From positions 1-17,361 of the forward strand of contig UQXK01000035.1 of the NCBI GenBank assembly GCA_900544985.1: DNA of 17,361 nucleotides, in the 5' to 3' direction. Of this stretch, positions 5,792-11,319 are shown in pieces. The first letter of the stretch is position 1. The number at the start of each line of letters is the position of its first letter. Below the pieces are notes generated by a model. It did no database searches and was not told the origin of the DNA. It was given only the letters and a program-made list of their open reading frames with translations. The DNA is from an uncultured Eubacteriales bacterium. Lineage in GTDB: Bacteria > Bacillota > Clostridia > Oscillospirales > CAG-272. The position numbers and the translations under genes are program-made.

Positions 5792-7168
5792 TCAATAATT
5801 CTTTTTTCTTATTATATCGATAACGTCGTTCGCGTAATTTTCACATGATTTTACGCTGCTGCTCTCTACCATTACCCTTATAACAGGTTCCGTTCCGCTC
5901 TTTCTCAAAAGTATTCTTCCGTCGTTTCCGAGAATCTTTTCTATTTCCCCTACTTTTTCTTTTATATCGCTGTCGCCAAGCACTGCGTCTTTATCGGAAA
6001 CAACGATATTTTTCGTTACCTGAGGATATATTGTAACGGGAGAAGCGAGCTTAGAAAGCGAAAGCTTGCTGTCTATCATCTCCTCCGTGAGCATTATGGA
6101 CGTAAGGATTCCGTCGCCCGTCGTCGCATATTTGTAGAGAATGATATGTCCGGACTGCTCGCCGCCGAGCTTATATCCGTTTTTCGCCATATTTTCGTAG
6201 ACGTATCTGTCTCCGACCTGCGTTTTCTCGTAACCTATTCCCTCTTCGTCAAGAGCTTTGTATAATCCTATATTCGACATAACGGTAGTCACTATTTTTC
6301 CGCCGTCAAGAGCATTTTCTCTTTTGAGTCTCTTTGCAAAGATATAAAGTATCTCGTCCCCGCATACAACATTTCCGTGTTCATCTACCGCAAGACATCT
6401 GTCCGCGTCTCCGTCGTATGCAAATCCTACGTCCAAACCGTTTTCGACAACAAATTTTTGAAGTCCTTCCATATGTGTCGAACCCGCGCCGCGGTTTATA
6501 TTCACACCGTCAGGGGAAGCATTTATAACATAAGTCTTCGCGCCGAGCGCGTCAAAAACCGATTTTGCTATCATCCATGAGCTTCCGTTCGCACAGTCAA
6601 GTCCGATCTTTAATCCCCTGTAAGAATTTGACGCAATGGATATAAGATATCCTATATATCTGTTTCTTCCGGAAACATAGTCGACTACCTTTCCTATATC
6701 TTCGCCTGTCGCATAAGGAATGTCACAGTTTCCGCATCCTGCTTTATCAAAGTCCCCGTCTATATACGCCTCTATCTTCTCGATCGTCTCATCGTCCATT
6801 TTCTCTCCCGCGGAATTTACAAGCTTTATTCCGTTGTCGCAGAAAGGATTGTGAGAAGCGGATATCATAACACCGCACGAAAAATCGTCGAGTCTTGTTA
6901 TATAAGAAACACTCGGCGTTGTTGTAACGTGCATTATATATGCGTCAGCTCCCGATGCGATTATCCCGGCAGATATCGCATACTCAAACATATAGCTTGA
7001 ACGTCTTGTGTCTTTACCTATAAGTATTTTCGCCTTGTGCGCCAAATTTCCGTTTTCATAGCGGCTGTAATACCAGCCGAGAAATCTTCCGACGGTATAT
7101 GCGTGATTTGCGTTTAAAACTTTATTCGCTTCTCCGCGAAAACCGTCCGTTCCGAAATATTTTCCCAT
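5792..7168 (-). CDS. glmM: Phosphoglucosamine mutase GlmM, 458 aa
   Basis: Converts glucosamine 6-phosphate to glucosamine 1-phosphate for UDP-GlcNAc and peptidoglycan synthesis. The start at MGKYFGTDGFRGEAN is chosen over an upstream TTG because GTDGFRG is the normal N-terminus and GGGAG lies just before this ATG. The active-site phosphoserine is in SASHNP (about Ser105), the metal-binding aspartates are in DGDADR (252, 254 and 256), the sugar-binding loop is GGEQSGHII, and the C-terminal phosphate-binding loop is RKSGTEPVIRV. Length matches the family (about 445-455). The gene is read from a consensus sigma-A promoter through a leader of roughly 160 nt that can fold. A second alpha-phosphohexomutase is encoded at the right end of the window. 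GGEQSGH and the N-terminal motif separate this one as GlmM. Confidence 0.93.
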   Translation of the reverse strand: MGKYFGTDGFRGEANKVLNANHAYTVGRFLGWYYSRYENGNLAHKAKILIGKDTRRSSYMFEYAISAGIIASGADAYIMHVTTTPSVSYITRLDDFSCGVMISASHNPFCDNGIKLVNSAGEKMDDETIEKIEAYIDGDFDKAGCGNCDIPYATGEDIGKVVDYVSGRNRYIGYLISIASNSYRGLKIGLDCANGSSWMIAKSVFDALGAKTYVINASPDGVNINRGAGSTHMEGLQKFVVENGLDVGFAYDGDADRCLAVDEHGNVVCGDEILYIFAKRLKRENALDGGKIVTTVMSNIGLYKALDEEGIGYEKTQVGDRYVYENMAKNGYKLGGEQSGHIILYKYATTGDGILTSIMLTEEMIDSKLSLSKLASPVTIYPQVTKNIVVSDKDAVLGDSDIKEKVGEIEKILGNDGRILLRKSGTEPVIRVMVESSSVKSCENYANDVIDIIRKKNY

Positions 7169-7216
7169 AGTTTTTCTCCCTAAAAATAAAATAGAATTAA
7201 AATAGCCGCTTTTGAT

Positions 7217-7275
7217 AAGACAGAATCTCTGATTTTTCAAGGAAAAAGCAAACCCTTGAAAAACACGTCCGTCTT
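7217..7275 (-). promoter_or_regulatory. Structured 5' leader of glmM
   Basis: On the minus strand an outer 8-bp stem, AAGACGGA/TCTGTCTT (one G-U pair), encloses an inner perfect 10-bp stem, TTTTTCAAGG/CCTTGAAAAA, with a short internal loop. It lies between the promoter and the ribosome-binding site. No T run follows, so it is not an obvious terminator or attenuator. It is not a recognised riboswitch by eye. The function is unknown. Confidence 0.5.
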
Positions 7276-7338
7276 AAATATTTATTACAGTCCGCGGCAA
7301 AAAAAGTAATAAACTCATATAATAATATGTTACAGGTT

Positions 7339-7367
7339 ATTATATATTATTTCCACGATATTGTCAA
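7339..7367 (-). promoter_or_regulatory. Consensus sigma-A promoter of glmM
   Basis: TTGACA (7367-7362), exactly 17 nt, then TATAAT (7344-7339) on the minus strand: both hexamers are perfect. Transcription would start near 7332, giving a leader of about 160 nt. The AT-rich stretch from 7368 to 7540 to its right shows no gene. Confidence 0.9.
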
Positions 7368-7539
7368 TATAAAATATATTATATAGACAAAGCAAAAAGA
7401 CTATATGTATCTTTTCTTTTCAAGAATATTTTTTACATTCCGCAAAAAGTATTATTTTTATCTGTTTTTATCCGTTTTTTATAAAAAAACAACAATTTTT
7501 TTGTCATTTAAAACAACAAAAAAACTTTTCGCCCTGGTC

Positions 7540-7594
7540 TTGCCGTGGCAAAAGGATATATAAAACATATAATGTAATGCGGAAGATATTCCGC
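7540..7594 (+). promoter_or_regulatory. Promoter region and leader hairpin of the DUF3343-desulfurase operon
   Basis: A TATAAT box lies at 7568-7573, with only a weak -35 (TGGCAA, 16-nt spacing). An inverted repeat TTGCC/GGCAA (7540-7544/7547-7551) covers the -35 area and might be an operator. Just after the expected start, GCGGAA/TTCCGC (7579-7584/7589-7594) forms a 6-bp leader hairpin with loop GATA. Confidence 0.45.
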
Positions 7595-7618
7595 GAAATA
7601 CTTTTGAGGGATACCCGT

Positions 7619-7837
7619 ATGGAAGGAAGAATAATAGTTACGGGTTCGCAGACATCCGCAATCAAAGCAAAACGACTGCTTGAAAAAAGCGGCATACGGG
7701 CAAGAGTAGTGCGTCCGCTCTCCGTTTCCAAAGACGGGTGCAAATTCGGTATAGAAATAACGATGCAAGAACTGCCTTACGCATTATCAGTGCTCGGCGA
7801 AGCCCGCATAAGCTATTCAGATATAATAAAATCATAG
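7619..7837 (+). CDS. DUF3343 family small protein (putative Se/S carrier-like), 72 aa
   Basis: The sequence MEGRIIVTGSQTSAIKAKRLLEKSGIRARVVRP, then a single Cys in SKDGCKFGIEI, then LPYALSVLGEARISYSDII, fits the DUF3343 family. That family often sits beside cysteine desulfurases or selenium-metabolism genes and is thought to carry or sense sulfur or selenium. The lone Cys at about residue 41 is the likely functional group. The start at 7619 is preferred over an upstream ATG at 7577. It has GAGGG about 8 bases upstream, and the upstream codons would begin inside the leader hairpin. The stop is 16 bases before the desulfurase ATG, so the two are co-transcribed. The role is inferred from context only. 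Confidence 0.72.
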   Translation: MEGRIIVTGSQTSAIKAKRLLEKSGIRARVVRPLSVSKDGCKFGIEITMQELPYALSVLGEARISYSDIIKS

Positions 7838-7853
7838 CGAAAGGTATTTTCAA

Positions 7854-9002
7854 ATGATATATTTTGACAACGCCGCGACCACTTTTCCGAAACCCGCGGA
7901 AGTTATAAGATCCGTTTCGGACTGCTTGAAAAACTACTGCGGAAATCCCGGAAGAAGCGCACACAAGCTCTCCCTTGCAGCGGCAGAAGCAGTATACGAT
8001 GCGAGATGCGAAATTTCATCGTTTTTCGGTTCGACAAAGCCGGAAAATATAATATTTACGCAAAACGCAACTCACGCACTTAATATTGCGATATTCGGAA
8101 TTGCAAGGCCCGGCGACCATATACTGATTTCAAATCTTGAACACAACAGCGTGCTGCGCCCCGTCGCCGAGCTTTCACGGCGCGGTGTTGTCAGCTATGA
8201 TATTTTTGACGCCCTCGGAAGCGATGACATAACGCTTTCAAATATAGAAAAATCGATAAGAAAAAACACCAGGATAATAATAACAACACATATTTCCAAT
8301 ATCTGTCCAAAAAAACTCCCCATAGAAAAAATCTCCGAATTGTGTAAAAATAAAGGTATCACACACATTGTCGATATATCCCAAAGTGCGGGACTGTACG
8401 ATATAAATATGACCGACGGATATTCCGTGCTTTGCGCCCCAGGACACAAAGGACTTTACGGACCGCAGGGCAGCGGATTTTGCTTATTTTCCGACGATTT
8501 CGATTTCGAAAGATTGCGCCCGTTCTCTTACGGCGGAAACGGCGTGGATTCAAAAAAAACATCTATGGGAAGTTCCGCCCCCGAATCGTTCGAAGCGGGA
8601 ACGCTTGCAGTGCCGAACATCGTCGGACTTTCAAACGGAGTAAAATTCGTAAAAAACAAAAGCATATCAAAAATACGCGCTCACGAAGCCGCCCTTTCGG
8701 CAAGAATAAAAGAAAAACTTTCGGAAAGAAAAAATATAAAAATATATATGCCCGACGCGGAAGATATGAGCACGCTTCTTTTCAATGCGACAGATCTTAC
8801 AGGATCGGAACTTGCTGGAAAGCTTTCAAAGTCTGGAGTATGCACGCGCGCGGGACTTCACTGTTCCCCGCTTGCACACGAAGCTCTTAAAACCGGCGGA
8901 GATGCCGTAAGAATAAGTTTTTCCGCATTCAATACTTTTTCGGAATGCGACGAATTTATAAAAATACTCGATATGGCTTGCTTTTCTTTCAAAGAAAGGT
9001 AA
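7854..9002 (+). CDS. Cysteine desulfurase family protein (aminotransferase class V), 382 aa
   Basis: A PLP enzyme that removes sulfur (or selenium) from cysteine as an enzyme-bound persulfide. FDNAATTFPKP opens the protein. His98 (LEHNS) and Asp174 (HIVDISQSAG) are in place for PLP binding. Lys199 in APGHKGLYGPQG is the Schiff-base lysine. Cys337 in RAGLHCSPLAH is the likely active-site cysteine. The pattern and the DUF3343 partner point to the stand-alone desulfurase subfamily found in anaerobes (TIGR01977-like) rather than housekeeping IscS/NifS. The substrate could be cysteine or selenocysteine. The last eight residues (ACFSFKER) and the TAA stop are encoded by hairpin 1 of repeat unit 3, so the native C-terminus is replaced or capped by repeat sequence. 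The conserved fold ends before this, so activity is probably kept. Confidence 0.87.
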   Translation: MIYFDNAATTFPKPAEVIRSVSDCLKNYCGNPGRSAHKLSLAAAEAVYDARCEISSFFGSTKPENIIFTQNATHALNIAIFGIARPGDHILISNLEHNSVLRPVAELSRRGVVSYDIFDALGSDDITLSNIEKSIRKNTRIIITTHISNICPKKLPIEKISELCKNKGITHIVDISQSAGLYDINMTDGYSVLCAPGHKGLYGPQGSGFCLFSDDFDFERLRPFSYGGNGVDSKKTSMGSSAPESFEAGTLAVPNIVGLSNGVKFVKNKSISKIRAHEAALSARIKEKLSERKNIKIYMPDAEDMSTLLFNATDLTGSELAGKLSKSGVCTRAGLHCSPLAHEALKTGGDAVRISFSAFNTFSECDEFIKILDMACFSFKER

Positions 9003-9128
9003 GCCCAAGAACTTTGCACCAAATACGCCCACTTTATTTTTGCAAAGCTTTTGAAGTTCCAAGAAACTTTTCTCGAAAAGTTTCTTGTGTCCGGGGTTTG
9101 GGGCAGATGCCCCAACTGATAATGCACA
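8977..9128 (+). repeat. Hairpin repeat unit 3 (locus 2, A unit)
   Basis: Hairpin 1 (8977-8989/8991-9003) pairs along its whole length with two G-U pairs and contains the desulfurase stop codon. Hairpin 2 is AAGAAACTTTT/AAAAGTTTCTT (9061-9071/9076-9086), with loop CTCG. Compared with unit 1, three adjacent stem positions are changed on both sides, so pairing is kept. Hairpin 3 is GGGGC/GCCCC (9100-9104/9109-9113), followed by AACTGATAATGCACAC. Confidence 0.9.
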
Positions 9129-9130
9129 CA

Positions 9131-9158
9131 AAAAAACGCGGTTTACACCGCGTTTTTT
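9131..9158 (+). terminator. Intrinsic terminator downstream of the desulfurase gene
   Basis: AAAAAACGCGG and CCGCGTTTTTT (9131-9141/9148-9158) pair perfectly around the loop TTTACA. The A and T runs make it usable from both strands. CCAAC (9112-9116) and GTTGG (9174-9178) can pair around it. Confidence 0.85.
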
Positions 9159-9174
9159 ATATTGTCATAATGTG

Positions 9175-9353
9175 TTGGAACTGCGTTCCAAACCTCCTTC
9201 TCTTACTTTTCTTTCGGAGAAAAGTAAGCAAAAGAACTTCGCACCGACTACACCACTTTATTTTTGCAAAAGCTTTTGAGTTTCCAAAGGACTTTTCACG
9301 AAAAGTCCTTTGGTCGGGGTCCCACGGCGGACAGCCCCAACTGATAATGCACA
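9175..9353 (+). repeat. Hairpin repeat unit 4 (locus 2, B unit)
   Basis: The opening hairpin is TTGGAAC/GTTCCAA (9175-9181/9185-9191). Hairpin 1 is a perfect 11-bp stem with loop TTCGG (9202-9212/9218-9228). The CAAAAGCTTTTG palindrome is present in the linker. Hairpin 2 is AAAGGACTTTT/AAAAGTCCTTT (9286-9296/9301-9311). Hairpin 3 is altered: the GGGG and CCCC arms are separated by a longer, changed segment (9317-9338). Confidence 0.88.
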
Positions 9354-9354
9354 C

Positions 9355-9382
9355 AAAAAGCACGGCGTTGCCGTGCTTTTTT
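9355..9382. terminator. Bidirectional intrinsic terminator between the desulfurase gene and dpaB
   Basis: GCACGGC/GCCGTGC (9360-9366/9370-9376), with AAAAA before and TTTTTT after, works on both strands. It ends 9 bases from the dpaB stop, so it serves as the dpaB terminator and as a second stop for plus-strand transcripts. Confidence 0.88.
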
Positions 9383-9391
9383 ATATATGTC

Positions 9392-9958
9392 TCATTTGCT
9401 TTTAAATATCGGTTGTATTTGCCTTTCCTCGTAAGCCGCTTCCATCGTATTTTTCAGTTCACCGAAATCGCAAACAAGAGAGTTCGGCTTTTTTTCGGTA
9501 TCGTCCTGATAGAGCGGTACAAAATATATATTCTTTTTTGAAACGAGTTTTGCTATGTTTTGAAGATTCGACGATATCGCGTCGTTTGTAGCAAGCGCTA
9601 TAACAAGCGGTCTACCAGTGCGAAGATGAGATTTTGCCGCCATTGTCACGGAAGTATCCGTAATTCCGGAGGCTATCTTTGCAAGTGTATTTCCCGTACA
9701 GGGGGCAATCACAAGCATATCAAACATCTCTTTCGGACCTATCGGCTCGGCTTCCGTTATTGTATGGATAACAGGACGCGCGCACATACTCTCTATTCGT
9801 TTTCTTATATCAGATGCCTTTCCGAAGCGAGTATCCGTATTGTAAACGTTTTCGCTGAGTATCGGCTGTATTTCTATTCCTTCGCTCAAAAGAGAATCGA
9901 GAACGTCAATCGATCTTGAAACAGTGCAAAATGACCCGCAAAAAGCATATCCTATCAT
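9392..9958 (-). CDS. dpaB: Dipicolinate synthase subunit B, 188 aa
   Basis: DpaB (SpoVFB) is the flavoprotein-like subunit of dipicolinate synthase, which makes the spore-core chelator dipicolinic acid in the mother cell. The N-terminus MIGYAFCGSFCTVSRSIDVL is the flavoprotein-type nucleotide-binding start. MLVIAPCTGNTLAKIASGITD and LVIALATNDAIS are typical conserved blocks of this family. Length matches SpoVFB (about 190-200). Its ribosome-binding site AAGGAG overlaps the dpaA stop codon, and the gap is 11 bp, so the two are translationally coupled. A terminator follows the stop at once. Dipicolinate genes are under sigma-K in B. subtilis, and sigK is encoded about 7 kb away in this window. 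Confidence 0.93.
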   Translation of the reverse strand: MIGYAFCGSFCTVSRSIDVLDSLLSEGIEIQPILSENVYNTDTRFGKASDIRKRIESMCARPVIHTITEAEPIGPKEMFDMLVIAPCTGNTLAKIASGITDTSVTMAAKSHLRTGRPLVIALATNDAISSNLQNIAKLVSKKNIYFVPLYQDDTEKKPNSLVCDFGELKNTMEAAYEERQIQPIFKSK

Positions 9959-9969
9959 ATTTTTTCTCC

Positions 9970-10821
9970 TTATGACATCTCGGAAAGTGTTTTATATATT
10001 ATCATTCCTGCGGTTTTCGGAGTCACTCTTCCGGGAAGAGACGGCGCGTCTACAATATTTATCCCTATGCTCTTTGCCGCCTCTCTGTCTATTCCGCCGG
10101 GAGAAGAAGCAAGTTCTATAATGGGAGTATCGGGTTTCAAAGCGGCAAGGGAATCGCCGAAAAGCACGGTATGCGGAACAGTATTGAAAACGCAGTCAAA
10201 TTTATTGGCATTATTTTTAAAATCCGCAAAGTCAAATGTTTCACAAAAGTAAGTATCGCCGATAGCTTTTGATTCGGCTCTGCCCGCAAAGACAGAAACA
10301 TCGGCGCCGAGAGAGACGAGAGATTTTGAAAGCACACGTCCCACACGGCCAAAGCCAATGACCGCCACCCTCATTTTAAATATTGTCATAGACGTTTCTT
10401 TTATTGCAAGCATCATTGCGGCTTCCGCCGTCGGCACGGCGTTTCTTATTGCAAAATCGTCTCTTGCGGCGTAATCGTATATTTCTCTTTTATATATGCC
10501 GGTTCCGACCATTCCGCCGTAAATTTTGGTTTTCTCGGAAATTTTTGAAAGAACATCTTCCGCATATATCTTATTTTCCGAAAACGGAGCGACAACGCTT
10601 TCTTTATCCCTGCTCATGGGAACGGGAAAAATAATTTTATCGGCTTCCTCCAAAACAAAATCTATATCATCGGAAAAAATGATTCCGTCCGGTCTTTTCT
10701 CCGCTTTCTCAAATCCGTATACAAAAACACGTTTTCCCTCATGCAGAAAGTGTTCCGCGGCATATATCATACGGATATCTCCGCCGACAAATAAAATCTT
10801 TTCGTTCGACGTTTCAGACAT
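9970..10821 (-). CDS. dpaA: Dipicolinate synthase subunit A, 283 aa
   Basis: DpaA (SpoVFA) is the dehydrogenase-like subunit that forms dipicolinate from 4-hydroxy-tetrahydrodipicolinate together with DpaB. ILFVGGDIRMIYAAEHF opens the N-terminal domain. VAVIGFGRVGRVL (about residues 152-164) is the Rossmann nucleotide-binding loop. LASSPGGID and APSLPGRVTPKTAGMIIY close the family pattern. Length is typical. The ATG directly abuts the purine-rich GAGGAG with no spacer. A TAA lies in frame six codons upstream and no other good start is visible, so initiation may be weak or unusual. CATATCAT at 10871-10864 (minus) resembles a mother-cell sigma -10, but no matching -35 was found. The repeat locus 3 lies immediately upstream. 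Confidence 0.92.
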   Translation of the reverse strand: MSETSNEKILFVGGDIRMIYAAEHFLHEGKRVFVYGFEKAEKRPDGIIFSDDIDFVLEEADKIIFPVPMSRDKESVVAPFSENKIYAEDVLSKISEKTKIYGGMVGTGIYKREIYDYAARDDFAIRNAVPTAEAAMMLAIKETSMTIFKMRVAVIGFGRVGRVLSKSLVSLGADVSVFAGRAESKAIGDTYFCETFDFADFKNNANKFDCVFNTVPHTVLFGDSLAALKPDTPIIELASSPGGIDREAAKSIGINIVDAPSLPGRVTPKTAGMIIYKTLSEMS

Positions 10822-10897
10822 CTCCTCTCTGTAATTTTAATCGGAAAAAGTTTCTCCGTTATCATGATATGCAAAATCAGAAAAAACGACAAAAGAA

Positions 10898-11047
10898 CAC
10901 ACCTTTCTTTCGGAGAAAGGTGTGCCAAAGAACTTCCCATCCAACACACCATTTTATTTTGGTGAAGCTTTTGAAGTTCAAAGAAACTTTTCTCGAAAAG
11001 TTTCTTGTGTCGGGGTTTGGGGCAGACAGCCCCAACTGATAATGCAC
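10898..11047 (+). repeat. Hairpin repeat unit 5 (locus 3, A unit)
   Basis: Hairpin 1 is CACACCTTTCT/AGAAAGGTGTG (10898-10908/10914-10924) with loop TTCGG plus one base. Hairpin 2 is AAGAAACTTTT/AAAAGTTTCTT (10981-10991/10996-11006). Hairpin 3 is GGGGC/GCCCC (11019-11023/11029-11033). It lies upstream of dpaA on the opposite strand, unlike units 1 and 3, which follow genes on the same strand. Confidence 0.9.
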
Positions 11048-11082
11048 AAAAAAACACGGCGGCGCCGTGTTTTTTATTTTTT
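11048..11082 (+). terminator. Terminator hairpin between repeat units 5 and 6
   Basis: ACACGGC/GCCGTGT (11054-11060/11064-11070), loop GGC, has an A run before and a long T-rich run after. It can work on both strands. On the minus strand it would add a second block between the binding-protein gene and dpaA. CCAACTG (11032-11038) and CAGTTGG (11089-11095) form a 7-bp enclosing stem. Confidence 0.82.
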
Positions 11083-11091
11083 CGTCAACAG

Positions 11092-11277
11092 TTGGAACTG
11101 CCGTTCCAAACCTTGCTTTAAGGTGCTCCCCCTAAAAGCACCTTAAAAATCCGCAAAACTTTCCCACCGACTATACCACTTCATTTTGATCGAAGCTTTT
11201 GAGTTTCCAAAGGACTTTTCGGGAAAAGTCCTTTGTGTCAGGGGTTGGGGGCAGACGCCCCAACTGATAATGCACGC
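11092..11277 (+). repeat. Hairpin repeat unit 6 (locus 3, B unit)
   Basis: The opening hairpin is TTGGAAC/GTTCCAA (11092-11098/11103-11109). Hairpin 1 is a perfect 11-bp stem, TTTAAGGTGCT/AGCACCTTAAA (11117-11127/11137-11147), differing from unit 2 by compensated changes. Hairpin 2 is at 11209-11219/11224-11234 with loop CGGG. Hairpin 3 is GGGGC/GCCCC at 11248-11252/11257-11261. It is the closest relative of unit 2. Confidence 0.9.
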
Positions 11278-11279
11278 AA

Positions 11280-11307
11280 AAAAGCGGACGCCGTAACGTC
11301 CGCTTTT
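11280..11307 (-). terminator. Intrinsic terminator of the peptide-binding protein gene
   Basis: On the minus strand, AAAAGCGGACG and CGTCCGCTTTT (11307-11297/11290-11280) pair over 11 bp around a 6-nt loop, with two further T residues after. It begins 12 bases past the stop codon. Confidence 0.9.
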
Positions 11308-11319
11308 CATCGTTTTTTA

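Noticed and set aside
7169..7240. 24-residue N-terminal extension of GlmM from a TTG start at 7240
   Set aside because: The extension is not part of the GlmM fold, would begin inside the leader stem, and lacks a ribosome-binding site. The ATG at 7168 has both the site and the normal N-terminus.
8945..9541. 198-codon plus-strand ORF spanning repeat locus 2 and the dpaB 3' end
   Set aside because: It starts inside the desulfurase gene out of frame, runs through two repeat units and a terminator, and ends antisense to dpaB. It is an artefact of the repeat.
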